Shown: piece by piece, positions 43,674 through 52,630 of the stretch
How the letters are laid out: every line of letters starts with the position of its first letter
Position numbering within the stretch: the first letter of the stretch is position 1
DNA from: Paracoccus aestuarii
Lineage (GTDB): Bacteria; Pseudomonadota; Alphaproteobacteria; Rhodobacterales; Rhodobacteraceae
NCBI RefSeq assembly: GCF_028553885.1
Contig: NZ_CP067169.1
Span: 1,569,501-1,633,500, forward strand
Length of the DNA: 64,000 nucleotides
Direction: 5' to 3'
Position numbers and translations under genes: made by a program
Notes under the pieces: generated by a model
Told to the model about the DNA's origin: nothing
Database searches by the model: none
The model's input: only the letters and a program-made list of their open reading frames with translations

Positions 43674-44080
43674 GCGCCTTCGGGATAGGCCGCGCGGCAG
43701 GCAGCCACCGCCCGGTTCGCCCCGGAGGCCAGCGCCGCCCGCCGTTCCGCCAGCCCGTCGCGCTTGCGCGCCTCGGCCGCCGGGTCGATGGGGATGCGGT
43801 AGCGTTCCACGTCGATCTCGTCGCGCCAGCAGCTGTGGCTGGTGATGACGGCGCGGCCCTCGCGGTCGCGGGTCACGGTGTCGCAGCGCGTCAGGCGCGG
43901 GCGCACCACCTGGCGTTCGCCCCAGGCATAGCCGCGGGCCAGGTTGCCCTCGACCTCGGCCAGCAGGGCGTTGACGCTGCGGAATTCGGCGGTGTTGCGG
44001 GCGATGCAGCGGTCCTGGGGCGTGCCGCAGGCGGCCAGCAGCAGGGGGATGGTCAGGGCAAGGGCGGTGTTGCGGCGCAT
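43670..44080 (-). CDS. Predicted lipoprotein of unknown function
   Basis: This 136-residue lipoprotein has a clear lipobox (LLLAACG). The mature part has four further cysteines (DRCIAR, LTRCDTVT, SHSCWRD, VAACRAA), probably paired in two disulphides, and an Arg-rich middle. I do not recognise a family with known function. It is transcribed divergently from hemF and convergent with the SDR gene. Confidence 0.8.
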   Translation of the reverse strand: MRRNTALALTIPLLLAACGTPQDRCIARNTAEFRSVNALLAEVEGNLARGYAWGERQVVRPRLTRCDTVTRDREGRAVITSHSCWRDEIDVERYRIPIDPAAEARKRDGLAERRAALASGANRAVAACRAAYPEGA

Positions 44081-44150
44081 GGCGGCTCTCTTTATCAGTC
44101 GAGCCATGGTTGCCGCCTTCGGCGCCCCGATGCAAATCACGAATGAGGCC

Positions 44151-45008
44151 ATGATGGAAACCGAACGCCGCCAGGCCGCCGACTGGTTCCGCACCCTGCG
44201 CGACCGGATCGTCACCGCCTTCGAGGCGCTGGAGGATCGCGCCCCCGGTGGCGCCGCCCCGGGCCGGTTCGAGGTCACGCCGACGCTGCGCGACAATGAC
44301 GGCGGCGGCGGGCTGATGTCGGTCTTGCGCGGCGGCCGCGCCTTCGAGAAGGTCGGCGTCAACTGGTCCGAGGTCCACGGCACCCTGGCGCCCCGCGCCC
44401 AGGCCGCGATGGCCGCCCGCGGCGTGCCCGGCATGGCGGATGATCCGCGCTTCTGGGCCTCGGGGATCAGCCTGGTCGCGCATATGCAGAACCCGCATGC
44501 ACCGGCGGTGCACATGAACACGCGCATGTTCTGGACGCCAGGGGCGTGGTGGTTCGGCGGCGGATCGGACCTGAACCCCTGCCTGGAATATGCCGATGAC
44601 ACGGCGCATTTCCACGACACCCTGCGCGCGGCCTGCGCGCCGCACGGGGCCGATTACTACGACCGGTTCAAGGCCTGGGCGGACGAGTATTTCTTCATCC
44701 CGCATCGTGGGCGTGCGCGGGGCGTAGGGGGGATCTTCTATGACGACCTGAACACCGGCGACTGGCAGGCCGATTTCGCCTTCACCCGCGCCGTGGGCGA
44801 GGCCTTCCTGCCCGCCTTTCTGCCCCTGGCCGAGGCTCGTATGACCCGCCCCTTCACGGAAACCGACCGCGACGCCCAGCTGATCCATCGCGGCCTCTAT
44901 GCGGAATACAATCTGGTCTACGACAGGGGCACCAAGTTCGGGCTGGAGACGGGCCATAACGCCGACGCGGTGCTGATGTCGCTGCCGCCGCTGGCGAAAT
45001 GGGTGTGA
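44151..45008 (+). CDS. hemF: Oxygen-dependent coproporphyrinogen III oxidase
   Basis: This 285-residue heme biosynthesis enzyme decarboxylates coproporphyrinogen III using oxygen. Family stretches are VTPTLRDNDGGGGLMSVLRG, VHMNTRMFWTPGAWWFGGGS, LNPCLEYADDTAHFHDTL, and GRARGVGGIFYDDLNTGDW. Start candidates are 44151 and 44154 (after AATGAGG), with longer forms at 44130 and 44106; 44151 best fits family N-termini. It ends 6 bp before the HEPN-like gene. Confidence 0.94.
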   Translation: MMETERRQAADWFRTLRDRIVTAFEALEDRAPGGAAPGRFEVTPTLRDNDGGGGLMSVLRGGRAFEKVGVNWSEVHGTLAPRAQAAMAARGVPGMADDPRFWASGISLVAHMQNPHAPAVHMNTRMFWTPGAWWFGGGSDLNPCLEYADDTAHFHDTLRAACAPHGADYYDRFKAWADEYFFIPHRGRARGVGGIFYDDLNTGDWQADFAFTRAVGEAFLPAFLPLAEARMTRPFTETDRDAQLIHRGLYAEYNLVYDRGTKFGLETGHNADAVLMSLPPLAKWV

Positions 45009-45014
45009 GGGACT

Positions 45015-45731
45015 ATGGACCGTCCTTGGGAGCATATCGACGACCTCGAAGGCGCCGATATCTCCAAGGCCGTTGCCGCGTATTGTCATGTCAGTCTGGC
45101 GCATTTGATGATGCAGGACCGGATCTATGACGGGCTTTTCGGCGATGCACGACGCATCGGCATCCTGAACGAGGCTTCCGGACCTGTCGCCAAGGTCATT
45201 CAGGACACGCTCTTCGACGCGAACGTCCTGGGGATTTGCCGATTGCTCGATCCGGCCAAGCCGTCCCGGCGGCCGTCGCGGAACCTGACATTCGCGCTGC
45301 TGATCGACACCTTGCCGACATCGGATAACCGGCAGGCCTACGGTGCGGAACTCCAGATGCTGCGTGACAGGGCCAGGTCACTCCGGGATCGGCGCGACAA
45401 GCATCTTGCCCATACGGATGTCGATGCGCTGCGGAACGGCGCACAGGTCGGTTGGGTCGATCCACGAGGGATCAGGGCGATCCTTCTGCGGATGGGGGAC
45501 CTTCTTGCCCGCATCCATCAGGCGGAGTTTCAGATCCATCTGATCGTCTGGCCGCCCGACGATCATCACGAGATCGACTTTCTCAGGTCGCTGCTTCTGG
45601 GAAACGATGCCCGCAAGGCGGTTCGGGCGGCGTTCGTCCAGCGCTTTGTCGACACCCCGCCCCAAGGGGCACTGCCGCAGCCCGAGGACGATTTTCCCGC
45701 CTGGCTGCAGCCCCGACCGGAGCCGGACTAA
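45015..45731 (+). CDS. HEPN/AbiU2-like protein
   Basis: This 238-residue all-helical protein resembles the AbiU2/HEPN group: an N-terminal helical region (IYDGLFGDARRIGILNEASG, VIQDTLFDANVLGICRLLDP) followed by RSLRDRRDKHLAH, where R127 and H133 fit the HEPN R-x4-6-H RNase motif. HEPN proteins are commonly toxins or phage-defence RNases, but no antitoxin-like partner is adjacent. Codon use is less GC-biased than in the neighbours (more CTT, GTT and ATT-type codons), suggesting later acquisition. It lies between hemF and parE, with its stop overlapping the parE stop (CTAA). Confidence 0.65.
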   Translation: MDRPWEHIDDLEGADISKAVAAYCHVSLAHLMMQDRIYDGLFGDARRIGILNEASGPVAKVIQDTLFDANVLGICRLLDPAKPSRRPSRNLTFALLIDTLPTSDNRQAYGAELQMLRDRARSLRDRRDKHLAHTDVDALRNGAQVGWVDPRGIRAILLRMGDLLARIHQAEFQIHLIVWPPDDHHEIDFLRSLLLGNDARKAVRAAFVQRFVDTPPQGALPQPEDDFPAWLQPRPEPD

Positions 45732-47689
45732 ACGTCCAGCTCCTCCACGAACCGCGCGTTCTCCTGGATATACTCGAACCGCAGCTCCGGCTTCTTGCCC
45801 ATCAGGCGCTCGACCAGATCGCCGGTCTCTCCGCCCTCGTCATCGTCGATGCTGACGCGGATCAGCTTGCGCGAGGCGGGGTCCATCGTGGTATCCTTGA
45901 GGTCCTTGGCGTCCATCTCGCCCAGGCCCTTGAAGCGCTGCACGTCGATCTTGCCGCGCCCGCCCAGGCCGCGCGCCATTGCCCGGTCCTTCTCCGCGTC
46001 ATCCGACACATAGAGGCGCTGCGCCCCTTGGGTCAGACGATAGAGCGGCGGGCAGGCGAGATAGAGATGCCCCTTGTCGATCATCGGCCGCATCTGCGTG
46101 AAGAAGAACGTCATCAGCAGCGAGGCGATATGCGCGCCGTCCACATCGGCATCGGTCATGATGATGATCTTGTCATAACGCAGATCGTCGATGTTGAAGC
46201 GCGACCCCATCTGCACGCCGAGCGCTTGGCAGAGGTCGTTGATCTCCTGATTGGCGCCCATCTTGGCCGAGGCCGCGCCCAGCACGTTCAGGATCTTGCC
46301 GCGCAGGGGCAGAAGGGCCTGGGTGCGGCGGTCGCGGGCCATCTTGGCGGACCCGCCCGCCGAATCGCCCTCGACGATGAACAGCTCGGTGCCGTCGCGG
46401 TTCGTGGCGCTGCAATCGACCAGCTTGCCGGGCAGGCGCAGCTTTTTTGTGGCGGTCTTGCGCGCGGTCTCCTTTTCCTGGCGACGGCGCAGGCGTTCCT
46501 CGGCGCGCAGGATCAGGAAGTCCAGGATCGCCCCCGCCGATTTCGTGTCCGAGGCCAGCCAGTTGTCGAAATGGTCGCGCACCGCGCCCTCGACCAGGCG
46601 GGCGGCCTCGGTCGTGGCCAGGCGGTCCTTGGTCTGGCCCACGAATTCAGGTTCGCGGATGAAGCAGCTGACCAGCGCGCAGCCGCCCACGGCCAGGTCC
46701 TCGCGGGTGATCTGGGCGGCCTTCTTGTTGCTGACCCGTTCGCCATAGGCGCGGATGCCCTTCAGGATCGCGGTCCAGAAGCCCAGCTCATGCGTGCCGC
46801 CCTCGGGCGTGGGGACGGTGTTGCAATAGGACTGGATGAAGCCGTCGCGGGCGGGGGTCCAGTTCACCGCCCAATCGACCTTGCCCGGCACGCCGAACTT
46901 GGCGTTGAAATCGATGCTGCCGGCAAAGGGGCGTTCGGCATAGGTGCTGGCGCCCGACAGCGTCTCCGACAGGTAATCGGCCAGGCCGCCGGGGAAATGG
47001 AAGACGGCCTCGCGCGGGGTCTCGCCGTCGTCGATCTCGGTCTTCCAGCGGATCTCGACGCCGCTGAACAGATAGGCCTTGGATTTCACCATCTTGATCA
47101 GCCGGGCGGGCTTGAAGCGGTGATGGCCGAAGATCTGTTCATCGGCATGGAAGGTCACGGTGGTGCCGCGCCGGTTGGGGGCCGCGCCCACGCGTTCGAC
47201 CGGCCCCTGCGGGATCCCGCGCGAGAAACGCTGCTCGAACAGCTCGCGGTTGCGGGCGACCTGGACGACCATGCTGTCGGACAGCGCGTTCACCACCGAG
47301 GCACCGACCCCGTGCAACCCCCCCGAGGTCTGGTAGGCATCGCCCGAGAACTTGCCCCCCGCATGCAGCGTGCACAGGATCACCTCCAGAGCGGATTTGC
47401 CGGGGAACTTGGGATGCGGGTCGATGGGGATGCCGCGGCCGTTGTCGCGGATGGTGACGCTGTGATCGGCGGCCAGCTCGACCTCGATGCGGGTGGCGTG
47501 GCCGGCCACGGCCTCATCCATCGAGTTGTCGAGGATCTCGGCCACCAGATGGTGCAGCGCGCGTTCGTCGGTGCCGCCGATATACATGCCGGGGCGCTTG
47601 CGCACGGGCTCCAGCCCCTCCAGCACCTCGATCGAGGATGCGGAATAGGCGTCGCTGGCGGCATTGCCGGAAAGAAGGTCGTCGGCCAT
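45728..47689 (-). CDS. parE: DNA topoisomerase IV subunit B
   Basis: This 653-residue ATPase subunit of topoisomerase IV decatenates chromosomes. GHKL motifs are EILDNSMDEAVAGHA, DNGRGIPIDPHPKF and GGLHGVGASVVNALS; the TOPRIM part has LFIVEGDSAGGSAKMARDR and MTDADVDGAHIASLL. The length fits ParE rather than GyrB (about 800 residues). The ATG at 47689 is preferred over a GTG at 47701. parC is not in the window. Confidence 0.94.
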   Translation of the reverse strand: MADDLLSGNAASDAYSASSIEVLEGLEPVRKRPGMYIGGTDERALHHLVAEILDNSMDEAVAGHATRIEVELAADHSVTIRDNGRGIPIDPHPKFPGKSALEVILCTLHAGGKFSGDAYQTSGGLHGVGASVVNALSDSMVVQVARNRELFEQRFSRGIPQGPVERVGAAPNRRGTTVTFHADEQIFGHHRFKPARLIKMVKSKAYLFSGVEIRWKTEIDDGETPREAVFHFPGGLADYLSETLSGASTYAERPFAGSIDFNAKFGVPGKVDWAVNWTPARDGFIQSYCNTVPTPEGGTHELGFWTAILKGIRAYGERVSNKKAAQITREDLAVGGCALVSCFIREPEFVGQTKDRLATTEAARLVEGAVRDHFDNWLASDTKSAGAILDFLILRAEERLRRRQEKETARKTATKKLRLPGKLVDCSATNRDGTELFIVEGDSAGGSAKMARDRRTQALLPLRGKILNVLGAASAKMGANQEINDLCQALGVQMGSRFNIDDLRYDKIIIMTDADVDGAHIASLLMTFFFTQMRPMIDKGHLYLACPPLYRLTQGAQRLYVSDDAEKDRAMARGLGGRGKIDVQRFKGLGEMDAKDLKDTTMDPASRKLIRVSIDDDEGGETGDLVERLMGKKPELRFEYIQENARFVEELDV

Positions 47690-47765
47690 CACTCGTCCCA
47701 CAGGTTCGGAAATGGGGGCTTATCTCATGCGGTGGGGGCGGGCGGCAAGGGGGCGCGCCCCCGCG

Positions 47766-48416
47766 TTAGGCGGGTTCAGCCTCGCGCATCTGCCACATGC
47801 GCTGGAATGCCGGGCGGTCCTGGCAGGCCGACAGCCAGGCGCGGATCGCGGGAAAGGGCTGCAGCAGCGCGTCATGGCCTTGGGCATAGCGGATCACCTC
47901 GGCCAGGTTCAGGTCGGCCACGGTGAAGCGGCCGCCGACCAGATAGGCGTGGATGGCCAAGTGATCCTCGACCACCTTCAGGGGCCGGACCAGGCGTTCG
48001 GCGGCCTCGGCCACGATGCCTGCATCCTCGCCATCCTGCAGCGCGCCGCGATTATGCAGCATCAGGATGGTCAGCGCGTCGGGCTCGATCGCGGTGGCGC
48101 CATAGAAGGACCATTGGCCCATCAGCGCGTCCTCGGCGTAGTCCTGCGGGCCGACGCTGGTGCCGTGCTTGCGCGCCAGATGCAGCGTGATGGCCAGCGA
48201 TTCGGACAGGACCAGGCCCTCGTCCTCGATCACGGGGATGGCACCGGCGGGCGACAGGGCCAGGAAATCCGGGCTGCGGGTGCTGGGCCGGGGGTCGGTC
48301 TCGGCGATGCGATAGGCCTGGATCACCGGCTCCTGCCGGTAGGGCAGGTCTAGTTCGTGGCACAGCCAGATCACGCGCGAGGCGCGCGACCGGGTGACGC
48401 CGTGGATGATCAGCAT
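47766..48416 (-). CDS. Glutathione S-transferase family protein
   Basis: This 216-residue protein has an N-terminal thioredoxin-like domain (IIHGVTRSRASRVIWLCHEL, AIPVIEDEGLVLSESLAITL) with the cis-Pro and SES gamma-glutamyl binding motif, and a C-terminal all-alpha domain (LVGGRFTVADLNLAEVI). It likely conjugates or reduces small electrophiles with glutathione; the substrate is unknown. It lies between parE and the hydrolase gene without obvious functional linkage. Confidence 0.9.
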   Translation of the reverse strand: MLIIHGVTRSRASRVIWLCHELDLPYRQEPVIQAYRIAETDPRPSTRSPDFLALSPAGAIPVIEDEGLVLSESLAITLHLARKHGTSVGPQDYAEDALMGQWSFYGATAIEPDALTILMLHNRGALQDGEDAGIVAEAAERLVRPLKVVEDHLAIHAYLVGGRFTVADLNLAEVIRYAQGHDALLQPFPAIRAWLSACQDRPAFQRMWQMREAEPA

Positions 48417-48480
48417 GTTGGCCCCCTTGCTTCGGATCAGGGGACACGATGCGGCGGGGGCGCCGATCCTGCAAGACCCC

Positions 48481-49458
48481 TCAGCGCGGAGCGCGGGCGG
48501 CGGCGCGGTCGATGGCGTCGACGATGGCCTGCGGATCGCCGTGCTGGGGCATGTGCCCCTGGCCCGGCAGGATGGTCAGCGCCGCATCGGGCAGCGCGTC
48601 CGACAGGGGCAGGGCATGGATGTCGGGCGGCACGATGGTGTCGGCGGCGCCGTGGATCACCTCGACCGGCAGGGTCAGGCGCGGATAGCCCGGCGCCATG
48701 GCCCGCAGATAGGGCCGCAGCTGGGTGATCTGGGCGGCATTCGCGCGATAGCTGCCGCGCCGCGCCGCCAGCCCTACGCCGATGTGGTCTGCGTAGCCCG
48801 CGGGCACGGGCTGGGGCGCAAAGATCCCCGCCATGATCCGGTCCCCGAGCGACAGTGGCGCGAAGGCCGTCAGCAGGGGCGGCCCCACCCGGTCCCCCAA
48901 GGGCGTCGAGATGAAGGCATACCACCCCGTCATGTCCCCCGGCCAAGGCATGGTCGCCCCCGAGACGACGACCAGCGCGCGGGTCCGATCGGGCGCGCGC
49001 ATCGCCCAGGCCAGCGCCACCGCCCCGCCATAGCTGTGGCCCAGGACAATGGGATCGCGCACGCCCAGCTGGTCCGCCGCGGCGCGCAGATGTTCGGCCT
49101 GGGCGATGGGGTTCTGGGTCTGCGGCCCGATCGGATCGGTCCATCCCAGCCCCGGCCGGTCGAAGGCGATGACCCGGTATCGGTCCTGCAGCCGCGCCAC
49201 CAGGTCGAAGGTGAAATCCCGGCTGCTGCCGCTGGCCCCGTGCAGCAGGATCAGGTCCGGCCCCCGGCCCGCGACATGGGCATGCACGGTGGTGCCGTTC
49301 ACCTCGATCAGCTGGCCGGTGGGGGGGAATTCGGTCTCGAAGGCGGTCTCGCGCGCGGTGGCGCGGGCGTCGATCAGCGCGCCGCAGCCCGATACCAGAA
49401 CCGCCAGCGCCGCCATGCCCAGCATCGCCCGGCCACCCATGCCACCCGTGAACCGCAT
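48481..49458 (-). CDS. Alpha/beta hydrolase, predicted lipoprotein
   Basis: This 325-residue alpha/beta hydrolase has an N-terminal lipobox (LAVLVSGC), the oxyanion segment DLILLHGASGSSRDF, nucleophile elbow LGHSYGGAVAL (Ser), the acid region IHGAADTIVPP and His in PGQGHMPQHGD. It is probably an envelope-anchored esterase or epoxide-hydrolase-like enzyme of unknown substrate. The ATG at 49458 follows AAGGGGCG; the open frame extends far upstream as a shadow of the DUF1007 gene. Confidence 0.88.
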   Translation of the reverse strand: MRFTGGMGGRAMLGMAALAVLVSGCGALIDARATARETAFETEFPPTGQLIEVNGTTVHAHVAGRGPDLILLHGASGSSRDFTFDLVARLQDRYRVIAFDRPGLGWTDPIGPQTQNPIAQAEHLRAAADQLGVRDPIVLGHSYGGAVALAWAMRAPDRTRALVVVSGATMPWPGDMTGWYAFISTPLGDRVGPPLLTAFAPLSLGDRIMAGIFAPQPVPAGYADHIGVGLAARRGSYRANAAQITQLRPYLRAMAPGYPRLTLPVEVIHGAADTIVPPDIHALPLSDALPDAALTILPGQGHMPQHGDPQAIVDAIDRAAARAPR

Positions 49459-49521
49459 CCGCAGCGCCCCTTTTGTCCGTCCGTTCCGCCCCGCCGCGAT
49501 CCGCTGGCGCAGCGGTGATTT

Positions 49522-49539
49522 GCATGGCGGGCCCCATGC
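49522..49539. promoter_or_regulatory. Inverted repeat in the divergent promoter before the DUF1007-NicO pair
   Basis: GCATGG (49522-49527) and CCATGC (49534-49539) are perfect reverse complements with CGGGCC between them, 40 bp before the DUF1007 start. It could be an operator for a metal-responsive repressor. No Zur/Fur-like consensus is recognisable. Confidence 0.35.
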
Positions 49540-49578
49540 GCGTAACTGGGCACGCCCGGATTGCCAAGGTGCCCCGTG

Positions 49579-50247
49579 ATGACCCTGCGACCGACTCTCG
49601 CTGCTGTGACGATGGCGGCCCTGCCAAGCGGGGCGCTGGCCCATCCGCATGTCTTCATCGATGCCGCCCTGTCGCTGGTCTATGACGACCAGGGCCGGCT
49701 GTCCGAGGTCGCGGTGGAATGGGAATACGACGATTTCTATTCCTTCCTGATTATCGAGGACATGGGCCTCGACCCCGATGGCGACGGGGTGCTGACGCCC
49801 GAGGAACAGGCCGCGATCCAGGATTTCGACGCCGATTGGGAGGAGGGCTTTGACGGCCGCCTCTATCTGGGGGTCGAGGGGCGGCGCGTCGCATTGCAGG
49901 CGCCGCGCGATTTCGGCGCCGATTACCGCGACGGGCGGCTGGTCTCGCGCCATGTGCGCCCGCTGGCCGCGCCTCTGGACGGGGCGCTGCCGCTGCTGGT
50001 CCAGGTCTATGACCCGGAATTCTACGTCCAGTTCGCCATCCCGGATACGCCCGTGATCCAGGGGGCCGATTGCGCGGCCGATCTGCGCCCGGGCGATCCC
50101 TTCGCCAGCGCCGATGCCTATGCCCGCGCCGTGGCCGATGCCTTGGACAGCGGCATCGCCACCGAGGCCGAACAGGAGATGCTGGTCGTCGATATCGGCT
50201 CGATCGGGGCCGATGCCGTCCATGTCCAATGCGAGGGGGCCCCATGA
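49579..50247 (+). CDS. DUF1007 periplasmic protein (metal uptake/export partner)
   Basis: This 222-residue protein has a signal peptide ending ALA-HPH and the DUF1007 start HPHVFIDAALSLVYDDQGR, with VAVEWEYDDFYSFLI and a calcium/EF-hand-like DPDGDGVLTPEE. DUF1007 genes typically precede a NicO-type transporter, as here (ATGA overlap). The N-terminal His residues may carry metal. Its role in nickel/cobalt or zinc handling is inferred from context. Confidence 0.85.
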   Translation: MTLRPTLAAVTMAALPSGALAHPHVFIDAALSLVYDDQGRLSEVAVEWEYDDFYSFLIIEDMGLDPDGDGVLTPEEQAAIQDFDADWEEGFDGRLYLGVEGRRVALQAPRDFGADYRDGRLVSRHVRPLAAPLDGALPLLVQVYDPEFYVQFAIPDTPVIQGADCAADLRPGDPFASADAYARAVADALDSGIATEAEQEMLVVDIGSIGADAVHVQCEGAP

Positions 50248-51143
50248 ACCGCGCGCTGGCCCTGACCGGGCTGATCGTCGCCGTCATCCTGGCGGCCCTG
50301 TGGATGTCCGGCGGGCTGGTCGGGGTGGAACGATGGGCCACCGAACAGCAGCGCACGGCCCAGAACCTGATGGCGGGGGCGCTGCGTGCGCTCCGCGCGG
50401 GCGAGCCGGGGGCCGTGGCCTCGCTGCTGGGGCTGTGCTTTGCCTATGGGGTCGCCCATGCGGTGGGACCGGGGCATGGCAAGGTGGTGATCGGCAGCTA
50501 TGGATTCGGATCGTCGGTGCCGATGATGCGGCTGGCGGGGCTGTCGCTGGCGGCGTCGCTGGCGCAGGCGGGCACGGCGATCGTGCTGGTGGCGGGCGGC
50601 ATCGCGATCCTGGATCTGGGGCGCGAGACGCTGACCGACCTGTCCGAGGGTGCGATGGTCCGCCTCAGCACGGCGATGGTGGCGGCGGTGGGGCTGTGGC
50701 TGGGCTGGCGGGGCCTGCGGATGCTGCGGGCCGAGGCGCGGGCGCATCGCCACGATCACCACCATCATGACGGATGCGGCTGCGGCCATGCCCATGGCCC
50801 GACCCCCGCCCAGGTCGCCCAAACCCGCAGCCTGCGCGACGGGCTGCTGGTGGTGGGCAGCATCGCGCTGAGGCCCTGCACGGGGGCGCTGTTCCTGCTG
50901 ATCCTGACATGGCGGATGGGGATCTTCGGCATCGGCATGGCGGGGACGGTGGCCATGGGCCTGGGCACCGCGCTGGTCACGGTGGCGGTGGCGGGGCTGG
51001 CGGTCTGGGCGCGGCGCGGCAGCCTGTCGCTGGTCCCCCGGACCGGGCCCATGGCGCAGGCGGCGCGCTGGCTGCCCGGCACGATGCAGCTGGGGGCGGG
51101 CGCGCTGATCGCGGCCGTGTCGCTGGCGGTGCTGCTGCGGTGA
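50244..51143 (+). CDS. NicO-family nickel/cobalt transporter
   Basis: This 299-residue membrane protein has about six to eight helices. It contains GVAHAVGPGHGKVVIGSYGF with the family's HxxxPGHGK metal motif, a cytoplasmic or periplasmic His-rich loop (HRHDHHHHDGCGCGHAHG) for metal binding, and SIALRPCTGALFLLIL. NicO/RcnA-like proteins move Ni or Co; direction cannot be told from sequence. It precedes ccoGHIS, which needs copper, but an FNR-like box separates them. Confidence 0.88.
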   Translation: MNRALALTGLIVAVILAALWMSGGLVGVERWATEQQRTAQNLMAGALRALRAGEPGAVASLLGLCFAYGVAHAVGPGHGKVVIGSYGFGSSVPMMRLAGLSLAASLAQAGTAIVLVAGGIAILDLGRETLTDLSEGAMVRLSTAMVAAVGLWLGWRGLRMLRAEARAHRHDHHHHDGCGCGHAHGPTPAQVAQTRSLRDGLLVVGSIALRPCTGALFLLILTWRMGIFGIGMAGTVAMGLGTALVTVAVAGLAVWARRGSLSLVPRTGPMAQAARWLPGTMQLGAGALIAAVSLAVLLR

Positions 51144-51146
51144 TCT

Positions 51147-51160
51147 TGATCCAGGTCAAG
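51147..51160 (+). promoter_or_regulatory. FNR/anaerobox upstream of ccoG
   Basis: TTGATCCAGGTCAA matches the FNR consensus TTGAT-N4-ATCAA with one mismatch and lies 51 bp before the ccoG ATG, just after the NicO stop. cco and fix operons of this group are typically activated by FNR-type regulators (FnrP, FixK) at low oxygen. Confidence 0.75.
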
Positions 51161-51211
51161 GCGCGGGCCCCCGCCGCGCCCTAGACCCGGCAGGCGCAAC
51201 AGGAGCCTGCC

Positions 51212-52630
51212 ATGACCACCCCCGCCCCCGATCCGGCCCCGCCGGGGCTCTACGCCCCGCGCGAGCCGATCTTTCCCAAACGCGTCAGCGGTCCGTTCCG
51301 CAGCCTGAAATGGGCGGTGATGGCGGTGACGCTGGCCATCTACTACGTCACGCCGTGGATCCGCTGGAACCGCGGGCCGGACATGCCCGACCAGGCGGTG
51401 CTGGTCGATCTGGCCGGGCGGCGGTTCTTCTTCTTCGGGATCGAGATCTGGCCGCATGAATTCCACATCGTCGCGGGCCTGCTGATCATGGCGGGGCTGG
51501 GGCTGTTCCTGTTCACGGCGGTGCTGGGGCGGGTCTGGTGCGGCTATGCCTGCCCGCAGACGGTCTGGACCGATCTGTTCATCTGGGTCGAGCGGCTGAT
51601 CGAGGGCGACCGAAACGCCCGCATCCGCCTGCACCGCGCCCCCTGGGGGCCGCGCAAGGCGGTGCTGCGGGTCGCGAAATGGGCCGCATGGCTGGTCATC
51701 GCGGCGGCGACGGGCGGGGCCTGGGTGTTCTATTTCACCGATGCGCCGACGCTGCTGCGCGATCTGGCGACGCTGCAGGCCCATCCGATCGCTTGGGCCA
51801 CGATCGGGGTGCTGACCGCGACGACCTTCGTCTTTGGTGGATTCGCGCGCGAACAGATCTGCATCTATGCCTGCCCCTGGCCGCGCATCCAGGCCGCGAT
51901 GATGGACGAGGACACGCTGACCGTCGGTTATCGCGCCTGGCGCGGCGAGCCGCGCGGCAAGGGCGCGGGGGCGGGGGACTGCATCGACTGCATGGCCTGC
52001 GTCAGCGTCTGCCCCACGGGCATCGACATCCGCGACGGCCAGCAGCTGGAATGCATCACCTGCGCGCTGTGCATCGATGCCTGCAACCAGATGATGGACC
52101 GCACCGGGCGCCCGCGCGGCCTGATCGCCTATCTGGCGCTGAGCGACGAGACCGCCGAGCGCGCCGGCCGCCCGCGCCGCCCGATGCTGCGCCACATCCT
52201 GCGGCCGCGCACGCTGCTCTATGCGGGGCTGTGGTCGGGGGCGGGGCTGCTGCTGGCGGCGGCCATCCTGACCCGCGCCCCGGTCGAGATGACCGTCGCC
52301 CCGGTCCGCAACCCGGTCTTCGTCACCCTGTCGGACGGGTCGGTGCGCAACGCCTATGAGCTGCGGCTGCGCAACAAGCAGCACCATGCCGCGACCTTCC
52401 AGCTGGGGCTGGATGGCGCCGAGGCGCAGATCGCGGTGGAGAACGCAGCCGATGCGCAGATCACCGTCGGCCCCGACCGCAGCCTGACGCAGCGCGTCTA
52501 TCTGACCGCACCGCCGGGCAGCGACCTGGCCCAAGGGGGCATCACCGGCCTGGCGCTGACCGTGCGCGACCTGGACGGCCCCGCCCACAGCCGGATCGAC
52601 ACCATCTTTCATGGAAGGCAAGCAAGATGA
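51212..52630 (+). CDS. ccoG: Cytochrome c oxidase accessory protein CcoG (FixG/RdxA)
   Basis: This 472-residue membrane ferredoxin-like protein supports cbb3 oxidase assembly, probably by reducing copper. It has about five helices, an N-terminal VWCGYACPQTVWTDLF motif, and several Cys groups (CIYACPWPRIQ, CIDCMACVSVCPTGIDIRDG, CITCALCIDACNQ) for two 4Fe-4S clusters, followed by an Ig-like extracytoplasmic domain. It opens the ccoGHIS operon and overlaps ccoH by ATGA. ccoNOQP is not in the window. Confidence 0.95.
   Translation: MTTPAPDPAPPGLYAPREPIFPKRVSGPFRSLKWAVMAVTLAIYYVTPWIRWNRGPDMPDQAVLVDLAGRRFFFFGIEIWPHEFHIVAGLLIMAGLGLFLFTAVLGRVWCGYACPQTVWTDLFIWVERLIEGDRNARIRLHRAPWGPRKAVLRVAKWAAWLVIAAATGGAWVFYFTDAPTLLRDLATLQAHPIAWATIGVLTATTFVFGGFAREQICIYACPWPRIQAAMMDEDTLTVGYRAWRGEPRGKGAGAGDCIDCMACVSVCPTGIDIRDGQQLECITCALCIDACNQMMDRTGRPRGLIAYLALSDETAERAGRPRRPMLRHILRPRTLLYAGLWSGAGLLLAAAILTRAPVEMTVAPVRNPVFVTLSDGSVRNAYELRLRNKQHHAATFQLGLDGAEAQIAVENAADAQITVGPDRSLTQRVYLTAPPGSDLAQGGITGLALTVRDLDGPAHSRIDTIFHGRQAR

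Noticed and set aside
42753..45104. 783-residue minus-strand open frame across the SDR, lipoprotein and hemF genes
   Set aside because: It spans several well-supported genes on the other frames and shows shadow composition; the lipoprotein gene in this area uses a different frame.
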